Below are positions 36,220 through 46,929 of a stretch of 64,000 nt of DNA, in pieces. The translations under genes and the position numbers were made by a program. The notes below the pieces were generated by a model. It was given only the letters and a program-made list of their open reading frames with translations. It ran no database searches and was not told where the DNA came from. The DNA lies in assembly GCF_030209435.1 (NCBI RefSeq), contig NZ_JARVRX010000007.1:124001-188000 (forward strand). Reading direction: 5' to 3'. The stretch's first letter is position 1; each line of letters begins with the position of its first letter. Source of the DNA: Mycolicibacterium sp. lyk4-40-TYG-92. GTDB lineage: Bacteria; Actinomycetota; Actinomycetes; Mycobacteriales; Mycobacteriaceae.

Positions 36220-36963
36220 ATGTCCACGACCACAAAGGAATCGGTTCGCGCAGCCGACTCCACGCGGACCCGGCGGTTGTTGAGGCTATGTGTGTGGGCC
36301 GGCGTCGTCTACACCGTTGCAGTAGGAGTCGCCGGTGCCGGGTTGGCGCGGTTCCTTCCCGCACCAGGTGAGAACTGGAACGCCCCGCAGATCGCGGAAT
36401 TCTTCCGAGCCAATGAGATCGGCATGCGCGTCGGCATGGAGCTGGTGCTGATCGTCTACATGTTTTATGCGCTGTTCAGCCTCGCACTGGCGCGACTCAT
36501 GACTCACATCGAAGGTCGCGGCGGATTCCTGGCACCCATCCAGCTGCTTGGCGGCGTCACCACGGCGATCATCACGATGCTGTGTTCGACCTTCTGGCTG
36601 ACCGCCAGTTTCCGGTCCGCCGGCCGCGACGGCGAGATCATCCAGACGCTGAACGACCTTGGCTGGTTCTTCTTCGACGTGACGGTGATGGCAACCATCG
36701 TGCAATTGGTCGCGTTCGGCGCCGTCTGCCTCATCAACGACCAGCGACCCGTTCCGCTGTTCCCGCGGTGGCTCGGCTATCTGTCGATGTTCTTCGCCAT
36801 GACGTTCCTCTCGGAATTCTTCATGCCGTCCTTCACCACCGGCCCGTTCGCGTGGCACGGCCTACTTTCGCTGTATGTCGCCCTGGGCACATTCCTGGTC
36901 TGGATCGGAATCGTCGCGTTCCACGCGTTGCGTGCCATCAAGACCATCACTTCACCGGCATGA
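36220..36963 (+). CDS. Six-helix membrane protein of a haem-copper-like operon
   Basis: A 247-residue membrane protein, unrecognised. About six hydrophobic helices are visible, the first at 25-45 (WAGVVYTVAVGVAGAGLA), then near 70, 105, 145, 180 and 215. No metal-binding motif stands out. AAAGGAG lies 8 bases before the ATG at 36220. Its stop overlaps the start of the cox3-like gene (ATGA), so it is coupled to that gene. Confidence 0.75.
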   Translation: MSTTTKESVRAADSTRTRRLLRLCVWAGVVYTVAVGVAGAGLARFLPAPGENWNAPQIAEFFRANEIGMRVGMELVLIVYMFYALFSLALARLMTHIEGRGGFLAPIQLLGGVTTAIITMLCSTFWLTASFRSAGRDGEIIQTLNDLGWFFFDVTVMATIVQLVAFGAVCLINDQRPVPLFPRWLGYLSMFFAMTFLSEFFMPSFTTGPFAWHGLLSLYVALGTFLVWIGIVAFHALRAIKTITSPA

Positions 36964-37559
36964 CCAACAGCGTTGCGCCATCGGCCGTCGTCGAAACCGC
37001 TACGCCGCCACGACGCATACCCGGAGAGGAAGGCCTGTGGGTCTTCATCTTCGGAGACATGACGATCTTCGCGCTGCTGTTCGGCGCATTCCTCGTCGCC
37101 CGCGGCGACGATCCATCGCTGTTCGTCGCCTCTCGTGAACATCTGAGTCTCGCGTTCGGGACCGCCAATACCTTGGTGCTGTTGACCAGTTCAGCGCTGA
37201 TTGCGTTGTCTGCTCAGGCATTTCGCGCCAAGCGGGCCGCGGCCGCAGTCCAGATGATCGCCGGTGCCGAGTTGTGCGCCCTGCTGTTCGTCGCGTTCAA
37301 GGCCTTCGAATGGCATGATGTGCTGTCTGAGCAGCCGAACGCCGCCGGCAACCCGTTCTATGTCTACTACTTCGGGCTGACCGGCCTGCACCTACTGCAT
37401 TTGATCGTTGGCAGCGTGGGTCTGATTCTCGTCGGCCGGTCCATGCGGCTACCAAACAAGAACAGCCGCTTCATCATCGAGGCCGGTAGCTGCTATTGGC
37501 ACATGGTTGACTTGGTCTGGGTCGTCATCTTTCCTCTCGTCTACCTGGCGTCATCATGA
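36960..37559 (+). CDS. Cytochrome c oxidase subunit III-like (NorE-like) protein
   Basis: A 199-residue member of the COX3 family. Features are GEEGLWVFIFGDMTIFALLFGAFL at the start, FKAFEWHDVL, YYFGLTGLHLLHLIVGSVGL and CYWHMVDLVWVVIFPLVYL at the end, all typical of COX3/NorE proteins. Subunits I and II are not encoded nearby. Starts and stops overlap with both neighbours (ATGA on each side). Confidence 0.88.
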   Translation: MTNSVAPSAVVETATPPRRIPGEEGLWVFIFGDMTIFALLFGAFLVARGDDPSLFVASREHLSLAFGTANTLVLLTSSALIALSAQAFRAKRAAAAVQMIAGAELCALLFVAFKAFEWHDVLSEQPNAAGNPFYVYYFGLTGLHLLHLIVGSVGLILVGRSMRLPNKNSRFIIEAGSCYWHMVDLVWVVIFPLVYLASS

Positions 37560-37834
37560 TCGCCCGGGTCAGCACCCGGTGGCTGCTCACGGTGTGGGGC
37601 GCCCTCGTCATCGCGACCTTGATTTCAGCAGCCCTTGGCGCCGAAGAAGGTGCCTCCTCAGTCGGTGTTCGCACCGGGACGGTCATCGCTCTCGCCGTCG
37701 CGTTCGTCAAGGCCCATCTCATCGGCATGCAATTCATGGAACTGCGGCATGCCGGCGACGGCTTGTCGCGCCTCTTCACCGTCTGGGTGCTGGTCGTCGC
37801 CATCACCATCATCGGTCTCTATCTGAAGGGATAA
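37556..37834 (+). CDS. Cytochrome c oxidase subunit IV-like (NorF/CyoD-like) protein
   Basis: A 92-residue protein with three hydrophobic helices. It fits the prokaryotic COX4 family, with VKAHLIGMQFMELRHA typical of that family. It overlaps the cox3-like gene by 4 bp and is 5 bp from the next SDR gene. Together they recall norEF-type accessory genes. Confidence 0.8.
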   Translation: MIARVSTRWLLTVWGALVIATLISAALGAEEGASSVGVRTGTVIALAVAFVKAHLIGMQFMELRHAGDGLSRLFTVWVLVVAITIIGLYLKG

Positions 37835-37839
37835 CACTC

Positions 37840-38691
37840 ATGAAGGAACTCCACGGCCGCACGGCTCTGGTCACCGGCGCTTCGGGCGGGCTCGGGACGC
37901 ACATCGCGCACGCTCTCGCCCGCGAGGGCATGCATGTGGCGGTGTCCGGCCGCCGCGAGAACGCGCTCGCCACAGTCGTTGCTCAGCTGAGGGGTTTGGG
38001 AGTACGCGCCGAAGGGGTGCCTGTCGACCTGTCCGACCTCGGCGAGATCGACAGCCTCATCGACCGCACTGAAGACCAGCTCGGGCCGATCGATGTGTTG
38101 GTCAACAACGCCGGCATCGAGATCGCATCGACGTTCACACACCTCTCCCGGGCTGAACTCACGGAGACGATCGATGTGAACCTGACCGCAGCCATGCTGC
38201 TCACGCATCGCGTGGTGCCCGGGATGCTCGACCGCCGTCGCGGCCACGTCGTCTTCGTGTCCTCTGCCGCAGGCAAATTGGGTCCGGCCTGTCAGGCCCC
38301 CTACGCGGCCAGCAAGGCCGCACTCGTCGGCCTCAATCAGTCTCTGCGCGCAGAGTATGCAAAGGAGCCGATCGGGTTTTCGGTGGTGTGCCCGGGATTC
38401 GTTGCCGGCGACGGCATGTACCAGCGAATGCTTGATGAAGGGTTCCGTTCCAGTCCGCTGGTCGGAGAGACAACCGTCGAGAAGATCGTGGATCGGACAG
38501 TGTGGGCGATCCGGCATGATGTCCCGGAGGTCGTGGTCACCGGTGCACCAGTGCGGCCCTGGCTGGCCTTGGGCCAGATCGCTCCTCGCCTTGCCGAAAT
38601 CGCCGTGGCACGGTTCGGCGCCGACGGGATGCTGCGGCAGGTGGCAGCATCCCGTGGGCGCCTCGACCCTACCCAGGCAACTGATAGCTGA
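37840..38691 (+). CDS. Short-chain dehydrogenase/reductase
   Basis: A 283-residue classical SDR. It has TGASGGLG near residue 13, NNAG, and the catalytic Ser-Tyr-Lys in FVSSAAGK and YAASK. The C-terminal 60 residues extend the fold (RPWLALGQIAPRLAEIAVARFGADGML), as in mycobacterial lipid-associated SDRs. It is 5 bp behind the COX4-like gene, so it belongs to that operon. Its last 23 bp overlap the convergent SDR. Confidence 0.88.
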   Translation: MKELHGRTALVTGASGGLGTHIAHALAREGMHVAVSGRRENALATVVAQLRGLGVRAEGVPVDLSDLGEIDSLIDRTEDQLGPIDVLVNNAGIEIASTFTHLSRAELTETIDVNLTAAMLLTHRVVPGMLDRRRGHVVFVSSAAGKLGPACQAPYAASKAALVGLNQSLRAEYAKEPIGFSVVCPGFVAGDGMYQRMLDEGFRSSPLVGETTVEKIVDRTVWAIRHDVPEVVVTGAPVRPWLALGQIAPRLAEIAVARFGADGMLRQVAASRGRLDPTQATDS

Positions 38692-39604
38692 CGCCGGTCA
38701 GCTCTTCCGACACATCCCAAAGTCGTTGTGCGGAAGCCAGATCAAGACCAGGCTTGTCCGGTTGCACGATCGTCGGGTATCCGCGGTATTCACCGAAGCC
38801 GTTGGGCCCAATGAATTGACCACCTTGTACCGCCGATGCCGTGGCGGCGTACTCCTGGTTCCAGGCGCCGTGCGCGGCCGGCTGTGCCATGGTCCGATTA
38901 CCCACAAAGCCGAACAAGAACTTCAGAACTCCGGTAGGGCCCGCGGACTGCAGGTTGGTACTCGAATAACCCGGATGCGACAACACACTCCGGACGGGCG
39001 AATTCGCGGCCCGCAGCCGGCGGTCGAGTTCCAGTCCGAAAAGCACGTTGGCGAGCTTGGACTGCGAGTAGTAGGACCGCGGCGAGTAGCTTCTCGCGCC
39101 TGCGAGGTCGTCGAAATGAACTCTGCCGCCCCGATGTTCGACGGAGCTGACGGTCACCACGCGGCAGTCGCTGCCCCTCGCCGCCGAACGCTGAAGCTGA
39201 GCAAGCAACAACCCGGTCAGCGCAAAGGGCCCGAGATGATTTGTCGCGAACTGCAATTCGAATCCTTGCCTCGTCAGCGTGTGTGGCGGCCACATGATCC
39301 CGGCATTGTTGACGAGCACATCCACTTCCAGCCCGTCGGACTGGATCTGCGCGGCGCAAGTGCGCACGGAGTCCAGATCGGCGAGATCGAGCAGTCGCAG
39401 TTCCACTTTGGCAGCCGGGTATTCGGCGACGATCCGATCTGCGGCGGCAGAGCCTTTGCCGCGGTCCCGCGCGGTCATGATGACGTGGGCGCCCTTGCGG
39501 ACGAGCGCGAGGCTCGTCTCAAAGCCGAGGCCGCTGTTGGCGCCGGTCACCATGACGGTGCGGCCGGATTGGTCGGGAATGTCGGCAGAGGTCCACCTGG
39601 TCAC
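38669..39604 (-). CDS. Retinol-dehydrogenase-like SDR
   Basis: A 311-residue SDR starting at GTG 39604 with AAGGAG 7 bases upstream. It has TGANSGLGFETSLALVRKGAHV at about 20-41, NNAGIMWPP, and the catalytic YYSQSK. This resembles the protochlorophyllide/retinol dehydrogenase-like group. It follows the FadE5-like gene after 40 bp and is probably co-transcribed. The 3' end overlaps the convergent SDR gene by 23 bp. Confidence 0.88.
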   Translation of the reverse strand: MTRWTSADIPDQSGRTVMVTGANSGLGFETSLALVRKGAHVIMTARDRGKGSAAADRIVAEYPAAKVELRLLDLADLDSVRTCAAQIQSDGLEVDVLVNNAGIMWPPHTLTRQGFELQFATNHLGPFALTGLLLAQLQRSAARGSDCRVVTVSSVEHRGGRVHFDDLAGARSYSPRSYYSQSKLANVLFGLELDRRLRAANSPVRSVLSHPGYSSTNLQSAGPTGVLKFLFGFVGNRTMAQPAAHGAWNQEYAATASAVQGGQFIGPNGFGEYRGYPTIVQPDKPGLDLASAQRLWDVSEELTGVSYQLPG

Positions 39605-39644
39605 ATTGTGCTCCTTGACTTTTCGCAACGGTGTCGGTATGCGA

Positions 39645-41486
39645 TCAGAATGCGGAGTCATCGATCTCCATGACCGCGTTGTCGAGCGAGCTGATGACCG
39701 CACGAGCAGCTCCGAGTCCGGGCAGTACCTGCGCGGCGAAATACTGCGCGACAGCAACTTTGCCCTCATAGAACGAGCAATCTTTGCCGTCGGCGCCGTT
39801 GGCCAGCGCCGCCAAGGCGACGCGGGCCGACTCCAAGAGCCGCCAACCCACCAGCAAATCGCCCATGGCGTACAACAACGGCACCGCGCCCTGTCCGACC
39901 TTGTAGAGCTCGTGCGGATCTTCCTGCGATGCGACGGCATACACCGTCATCGCCCCGACCATCGCCTCGACGTCGCTGTGCGCCGCAAGCAACCGGGCTC
40001 GACTCGCGCCCAACTCCACATCGAAGTCGTCCGCAGCGGCACAGCTCTTGATCAGGGCCATGACATGGCCGAGTGCGCCGCCTCGGTCGCGGATCACCTT
40101 GCGGAAGAAGAAATCCTGCGCCTGGATGGCGGTAGTGCCTTCATACAGCGTGTCGATCATCGTGTCGCGCACGTATTGCTCGATCGGGTAATCCTGCAGA
40201 TAACCGGAACCACCCAGGGTTTGCAGACTCAATTTGAGGGTGTCGTAAGCCCGCTCGGAACCCACGCCCTTCAGCACGGGCAAAAGGAAGTCGTTCACCC
40301 GGGCAACCATGTCACCGATAGCGCCCGAGACCCGTTGCGCGAGTTCGCCTCTTTCGTCCTGGTGTGCGGCGGCGAACATGTACAGCGCGCGCAAGCCCTC
40401 GGCGTAGGCCTTCTGCTGCAACAACATGCGCCGCACTTCGGGGTGATGCGTGATGGTCACCCGCGGTGCGGACTTATCAGCTGAACGGGTCAAATCCGCG
40501 CCCTGCACGCGCTCTTTCGCGTAGCCCAGGGCGTTCAGATAGCCCGTCGACAAGGTGCCTGTCGCCTTGGTACCGACGAGCATTCGAGCATTTTCGATGA
40601 CCCGGAACATCTGGGCGATGCCGTCGTGGACGTCGCCGACCAGCCATCCCACCGCGGGCACTTCGGTCAGCCCGAACGACACCTCACACGTCGGCGAGGA
40701 CTTCAATCCCATCTTGTGTTCCAGACCGGTGACATACGCTCCATTGCGCCGACCCAATTCGAGCGTCTCCGGATCAAACAGAAACTTGGGCACGTAGAAC
40801 AGGCTCAGACCTTTGGTACCCGGCGCTGCGCCCTCCGGCCGTGCCAGCACCAGGTGGAACAAATTCTCCGCCGTATCGCCGACGTCACCGCCGGAGATGA
40901 ATCGCTTGACGCCCTCGATGTGCCAGGTGCCATCGGACTGCGGTACGGCCTTGGTGCGCCCGGCACCGACATCGGAACCGGCGTCGGGCTCGGTCAGGAC
41001 CATGGTCGCTGCCCAGCCGCGCTCCAAACCCTCGATAGCCCAGTGCTTCTGCTGTTCGTTGCCGATCTCATACAGCACGCTCGCCATCTGCGGCCCCATC
41101 TCGAAGAAGCTCGCAGCCGAGTTCGCCACGTGGATCATCTCCGTCACGGCCCACCGCATGGGCGCGGGAGCAGCGATCCCACCCATGGCCTCGGGTAAGC
41201 CCAACCGCGACCACCCGGCCTCCTTGATCGCCAACACCGATTTGCGCAGGGGCTCAGGGACGATGATCTCCGCGGACTCGATATCGAGCGATACCGGCTC
41301 CCGGTCGGCCGCTGCGTACGACTCGGCGACCGGCCCTTCGGCAAGTCGAGCCACTTCGACGAGCATGTTGCGCGCGGTCGACACGTCCAGGTCACCGTAT
41401 CTACCCATATGAAGGAGTTCTCCGAGGCCCTGAACCTCGAACAGGTTGAACTCGATATCGCGAACGTTGCTCTTGTAGTGATTCAC
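39645..41486 (-). CDS. FadE5-like acyl-CoA dehydrogenase
   Basis: A 613-residue acyl-CoA dehydrogenase of the long FadE5 type, with extra N- and C-terminal domains. FAD/substrate motifs are [17 protein letters not shown] and [14 protein letters not shown]. The catalytic Glu is probably in [16 protein letters not shown]. The [17 protein letters not shown] block is typical. FadE5 proteins oxidise acyl-CoAs of varied chain length. The neighbour downstream is an SDR. Confidence 0.9.
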   Translation of the reverse strand: MNHYKSNVRDIEFNLFEVQGLGELLHMGRYGDLDVSTARNMLVEVARLAEGPVAESYAAADREPVSLDIESAEIIVPEPLRKSVLAIKEAGWSRLGLPEAMGGIAAPAPMRWAVTEMIHVANSAASFFEMGPQMASVLYEIGNEQQKHWAIEGLERGWAATMVLTEPDAGSDVGAGRTKAVPQSDGTWHIEGVKRFISGGDVGDTAENLFHLVLARPEGAAPGTKGLSLFYVPKFLFDPETLELGRRNGAYVTGLEHKMGLKSSPTCEVSFGLTEVPAVGWLVGDVHDGIAQMFRVIENARMLVGTKATGTLSTGYLNALGYAKERVQGADLTRSADKSAPRVTITHHPEVRRMLLQQKAYAEGLRALYMFAAAHQDERGELAQRVSGAIGDMVARVNDFLLPVLKGVGSERAYDTLKLSLQTLGGSGYLQDYPIEQYVRDTMIDTLYEGTTAIQAQDFFFRKVIRDRGGALGHVMALIKSCAAADDFDVELGASRARLLAAHSDVEAMVGAMTVYAVASQEDPHELYKVGQGAVPLLYAMGDLLVGWRLLESARVALAALANGADGKDCSFYEGKVAVAQYFAAQVLPGLGAARAVISSLDNAVMEIDDSAF

Positions 41487-41678
41487 ATGCGGCCTTTCAG
41501 CGTCGGGATGTACACCTCATGCTCGCGGCCCGCCGATGACCCCGACAAGGGCACATTGCCTACCACCGCGCCCGCCGGCTGTGCAGTCGGCATCGCATAG
41601 ACAGGCCGGGCCCGCCAGATGGAAATACTTGATCCCGCAACATGATTAGCCGCTACCGTGCGTGCGGCACACTGCTCA

Positions 41679-42941
41679 TCAGTCCTGGGCGGGAGCCCCG
41701 ATGACCCGGACGATTTCCAGCGCCAGCGCCACCTGCAGCGTCCGCTGTTCGAGCGGACGCGGCAGCAGCGCACGGGCCCGGTCAAGGCGATTGACGACCG
41801 TGTTTCGGTGGGCATATAGGGCCTTCGCAGCGGCCGTTGTGCTGGACCCTTCGCGAAGGTAGACACGTACTGTTTCGCGTAACTCGCTGTCCGCGTACGC
41901 GAAATCACCAAGGGTACGCCCGACGAACTCCGCCGCACGTTCTTCGTTGCCGGTCGTCAGCGCGACAAGTTCCACATCGTCGTAGATCGCCACCCGATGG
42001 TCGGGCGATATCCGTCGCATGAGCCGTTGCGTGACCACCGCGTCGAGATGACCGCGGCGGAAACCCGCGAGCCCCCACCCCTGCGAACCTATCGCGATCC
42101 GCGCTCCGACTTGATCTTTCAGCGATGCTGCCACATCAGCGATGTCCAAAACGTCCGTTCCCGACAGCCATACCCACATGGTGGCCGGGCTCGTCAGGAT
42201 CGTCAGCGGCCGCACTGCGCCAGCAGCCTGTCCGAGGGCGGTCACCGCCCGCTCGAGAGCACCGGCGTCGGCGGGATCCCTGTCTGCCCACACGATGGCC
42301 GCCAGGTGGTGCCTATCCAGTTCATAACGCAGTCGTTGACTGGCGCGCCGAACGGTTATCGGGGCACCTTTGAGTACCAAGCCAACGGCTTCGAGGCGAG
42401 CGGCGTGGTCGACATCGGCGATCTGGCCGCGCTCGGTTTCGATCATTTCGTACAGCGCGGCGAGCGTGTCATCGACATAGGCGAACAACGACCGGCTCAC
42501 CACGTCGATGAATTCCCGAAGCTCACTGACGTCGTCGGTCAGTGCAAAAGCCATCGCCGTCCAGGTCTGGATGGCCGCGTTCTGACCCGCGTGGAAATTC
42601 GTGAGGATCGCGGTATCGAACCCGTGCCGCACTACATCTCGCGCCAGATCGACGTTCTCGGAGCCGATGTTCGGCGTGACCGGCATACCCGGCGCCTTCA
42701 GACTGGCTGTGGCCCAATGACTGATATTCGCTCTGACGCTCGCGCGCAGGGCGTCGGCGAATCCCGGCTCCGTCGCCCCGTACCGGGGACTTCCGGTAGC
42801 CAGGACTGCCTCGTCCACACGTGCGTAGACGTCCTTGGGATTGTCGAGCAACCGGCCTACCGCGGCGCGAATGAGCTCGGCCACTCGCTCCGACGGCGGC
42901 TCCCAGTATCTGGCTGCGTTGCCAGGAGGCGTTACGTGCAC
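41679..42941 (-). CDS. PucR/CdaR-type transcriptional regulator
   Basis: A 420-residue regulator. The C-terminal ~60 residues are the PucR helix-turn-helix (YLREGSSTTAAAKALYAHRNTVVNRLDRA). The middle third is a GGDEF-like CdaR domain and the N-terminus is an RsbT-like sensory region. Family members control purine, allantoin or other catabolism. It lies 133 bp downstream of the uracil-type operon on the same strand, so regulation of that operon is my first guess; the divergent-side purine locus is 31 kb away. Confidence 0.85.
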   Translation of the reverse strand: MHVTPPGNAARYWEPPSERVAELIRAAVGRLLDNPKDVYARVDEAVLATGSPRYGATEPGFADALRASVRANISHWATASLKAPGMPVTPNIGSENVDLARDVVRHGFDTAILTNFHAGQNAAIQTWTAMAFALTDDVSELREFIDVVSRSLFAYVDDTLAALYEMIETERGQIADVDHAARLEAVGLVLKGAPITVRRASQRLRYELDRHHLAAIVWADRDPADAGALERAVTALGQAAGAVRPLTILTSPATMWVWLSGTDVLDIADVAASLKDQVGARIAIGSQGWGLAGFRRGHLDAVVTQRLMRRISPDHRVAIYDDVELVALTTGNEERAAEFVGRTLGDFAYADSELRETVRVYLREGSSTTAAAKALYAHRNTVVNRLDRARALLPRPLEQRTLQVALALEIVRVIGAPAQD

Positions 42942-43074
42942 GTCACCTCGGACAGTAGATCCATCGATCTCACACTAGGCCGTCCGAGACCACGACTACA
43001 GGGCATCGTGCACAATCACAAGCCTTTTTATCTACAAAGCGCACAATCGACGAGCTCTCCCTATTCCCGCGCGG

Positions 43075-43656
43075 TCAATGCCAGTAATCCTGATGTGCTT
43101 GTGCTGCTTCGTCTTCCAGGATTGGCCCGACGACGGTGATCGGGCGGTAGCCGTGCAGCAGGACGTCGCGGCACGGCAGCGCGTAGCCCGCGTTCTTCGG
43201 ATCGCCGCCGGTGAACTGGAGCAGCCGGGTGTTGGACATGCCGTACACCACTCGGCCGATGCCACTCCAGTAGGCGCCGCCCGCACACATCGTGCACGGC
43301 TCGGTACTGGCGTACAGCGTCGCCGACCTCATGCCGTCATCGCCGAGAGCGCGCCAGGCACTGCGGACGGTGACCATCTCCGCGTGATCGGTGGGATCAC
43401 CGCCGTCGACGGAAGATGTGTTGCCGTGCTCGGCCACCACGGTGCCGGCGACATCGGCGACGAGGGCGCCGTAGGGGGCGCCGCCCGCCTGGCGCGCCTG
43501 CTCGGCCAGCACGAATGTGTGCCGGAGGTGGGCCAGGTCTTGCGGACTGGGATCGGGCTGGGCATGGGCCGGGCTCGCGACGCCGACGGTCGCCACCGAA
43601 GCGCCGAGGGCCAACCCGGCGCCACGCAGCACGGTCCGCCTGTTCGGGTTCGGCAT
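43075..43656 (-). CDS. Tat-exported nucleoside deaminase-like protein
   Basis: A 193-residue deaminase with a twin-arginine signal. R6-R7 precede TVLRGAGLALGAS, and cleavage is likely after AHA (residue 32). Catalytic residues are H91-A-E93 and P120-C-T-M-C124, and the family block YALPCRDVLLHGYRP follows. Deaminases of this class are normally cytosolic, so export is unusual. It starts 2 bp after upp, in an operon with URC4- and URC1-like genes. Possible substrates are cytosine, guanine or cytidine. Confidence 0.82.
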   Translation of the reverse strand: MPNPNRRTVLRGAGLALGASVATVGVASPAHAQPDPSPQDLAHLRHTFVLAEQARQAGGAPYGALVADVAGTVVAEHGNTSSVDGGDPTDHAEMVTVRSAWRALGDDGMRSATLYASTEPCTMCAGGAYWSGIGRVVYGMSNTRLLQFTGGDPKNAGYALPCRDVLLHGYRPITVVGPILEDEAAQAHQDYWH

Positions 43657-43658
43657 GA

Positions 43659-44288
43659 CTACTTGGTGCCGAAGATGCGGTCGCCGGCGTCGCCGAGGCC
43701 CGGCACGATGTAGCCGTGCTCGTCGAGCTGGCGGTCCAGCGCGGCGGCGTAGATCGGGACCTCGGGGTGGGCGGCCTGCATGGCTGCGACGCCCTCCGGG
43801 CAGGTCAGCAGACAGACGAACTTGATGGAGCGAGGCTGGTACTCCTTGAGCCGGTCGATGGCGGCCACGGCCGAGTTCCCGGTGGCGAGCATCGGATCGC
43901 ACACCACGATGTCGCGCTCGTGCAGCTCACTCGGCATCTTGAAGTAATACTCCACGGCGACATGGGTTTTCGGGTCGCGGTACAGACCGATGTGGCCGAT
44001 GCGCGCGCCGGGAACGACACTGAGCATGCCGTCCAGGATGCCGCTGCCCGCTCGCAGGATCGAGGCGAAGACCAGCTTCTTGCCGTCGATGACCATGCCG
44101 GTGGTGGATTCCAGCGGCGTGTCGATCTCGATCTCGTGCACGGGGATATCGCGCAGCACCTCATAGGTCATCAGCATCGAAATCTCGTTGAGCAGTGCAC
44201 GAAAACCCTTGGTGGATACGTCTTTCTGCCGCATCAGCGTCAGCTTGTGCTGAACCAGCGGATGGTCGACGAGATGCAGGTTACCCAT
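43659..44288 (-). CDS. upp: Uracil phosphoribosyltransferase
   Basis: A 209-residue enzyme that converts uracil plus PRPP to UMP. The PRPP loop [20 protein letters not shown] is near 128-147. The uracil-binding C-terminus [18 protein letters not shown] is intact. AGGAGG lies 6 bases before the ATG. It sits between the deaminase and the URC4-like gene, matching the URC6/FUR1 role in the fungal uracil catabolic pathway. Confidence 0.96.
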   Translation of the reverse strand: MGNLHLVDHPLVQHKLTLMRQKDVSTKGFRALLNEISMLMTYEVLRDIPVHEIEIDTPLESTTGMVIDGKKLVFASILRAGSGILDGMLSVVPGARIGHIGLYRDPKTHVAVEYYFKMPSELHERDIVVCDPMLATGNSAVAAIDRLKEYQPRSIKFVCLLTCPEGVAAMQAAHPEVPIYAAALDRQLDEHGYIVPGLGDAGDRIFGTK

Positions 44289-44297
44289 GGCGCCCTC

Positions 44298-45547
44298 CTA
44301 GAAAACCGTGCCGTCACTGCTGATGGACAGCGGCGGGTTCCCGGCCCGCAGCTGCTGCGCCAGGGAGCGCCCGGCTGCCCAGGTACCGCCCTCGAGGACA
44401 CAGGCCAGCGGCAGTGCCGAGTTGTCGAGGCCGAGCCCGGTGCGCACCAGCGGCGCGAGCGCATCCAGGAGCGCGACGGTCAAGGCTCGCCACTCGACCA
44501 CCAATTCGTCGGCCACCGACCACGTTCGGGCTGCGATCGACGGATCGTGCAAGCGCAGCGCCCCGGTATCGAGTAGCAGGCCGCCGTTGCGATATTCGGG
44601 CAGGCCGGTGAGCGCGTCCAGCCCGGTGACCGGCACGCCCGCCCACTCGAACGGCTCCAGCAGCGAGTAGGTCAGCCACTGCGACAACTTGTGGAACGGC
44701 ATCCACCCCTGTGACAAGCCCACCCCCGGCACCGCCGGGTGGGGCCAGCAGTCACCGAGCGGGGTACCGCCAATGTCGTTGTCGGACAGCCAGACCCCGG
44801 ACAGGGTGTCGAGGAGCAGAACGAGGATGTCGTGCGCATCGACTGCCGGGCCGGCCAACACGTCGAACAGGCCACCGGGACGCCCCTGCGGCCCGAAGAC
44901 GTCGGGATGACTCTCGAGGGCGGCACCGAGGCGGCGCAGCAGCTGTACCCGGCCGCTGAGCCCCACCAGCGGATTGTCGGGCCCGGCCTGAAATACCCGG
45001 CCGAGGGCGGCGTCGTCGATGGTGCGCAGTGCCGCGGCGTCGACCTGCCAGGGCTGGGCCGGGTCGCTGGAGAACGTCCCGTCGGCAACCGCATGCCAAC
45101 TGGCCACACCCAGTCCCTCGGACCGCGTAAAGCGTTGCCCGGTAGTCGGTTCCACGTAGCCCCAGTCGGGACCAGCGCCGGCGTCGAGCAGCACACTGAC
45201 GACGGCCAGGTCGATCATCGCCCGGGCCCGCGCGGGCGGGTCCAGCGCATCCAGCCGGGCACGCAGATCGGCGGTGCGGTCGACGCCGCCGGCCTCGAAA
45301 TGGCGCCAGCGGCTGTGGTACGGGATCGCCAGGTCGGGATATCGCGTGCGGGTGACCGCGGCGACGAGGCCGGCGGCCTGCGCCAGGGCTTCGTCGTCGA
45401 CCACGAACCAGCGCGACTCCCCCGCGCGCGCTCGATTCAGGAGAAAGTCGGCACGTTCACGGATGGCTGCGGTGCTGCGCAGGATGCCGACGGCGACGGC
45501 GCTGTCGATGCCGGTGCCGGTGCCGGTGCCGGTGCCGGTGCTGATCG

Positions 45548-45551
<4 letters not shown>
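44298..45551 (-). CDS. URC4/Urg3-like protein (DUF1688)
   Basis: A 417-residue protein of the URC4 family (DUF1688), a conserved but poorly characterised component of the URC uracil-degradation route. Recognisable segments are SRWRHFEAGGVDR, WGYVEPTTGQRFTRSEGLGVASWHA and HPAVPGVGLSQGWMPFHKLSQWLTYSLLEPFEWAG. Residues 5-14 are (GT)5, encoded by a 5-copy hexanucleotide repeat. Its ATG overlaps the URC1-like stop (ATGA). Confidence 0.88.
45511..45540. repeat. Hexanucleotide microsatellite in the URC4-like gene
   Basis: Five exact tandem copies of CCGGTG (plus strand) encode Gly-Thr repeats near the N-terminus. Copy-number changes would keep frame and lengthen or shorten a flexible tail. Confidence 0.95.
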
Positions 45552-46840
<1,289 letters not shown>

Positions 46841-46929
46841 CGACATCGCTCCTTCCGGCAAGCTCCAGTCAACCCTGAAACGGCCGGGTGTGCAGCGGTA
46901 CCGCCGGACCGCCTGGCCCGGCAGGCAGA

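Noticed and set aside
41679..42941. PucR-type protein as regulator of the 31-kb distant urate operon
   Set aside because: Possible by family, but the urate locus has its own coupled RpiR regulator and this gene adjoins the uracil operon.
45490..45545. CRISPR-like short repeats
   Set aside because: The units are a 6-bp coding microsatellite with no spacers.
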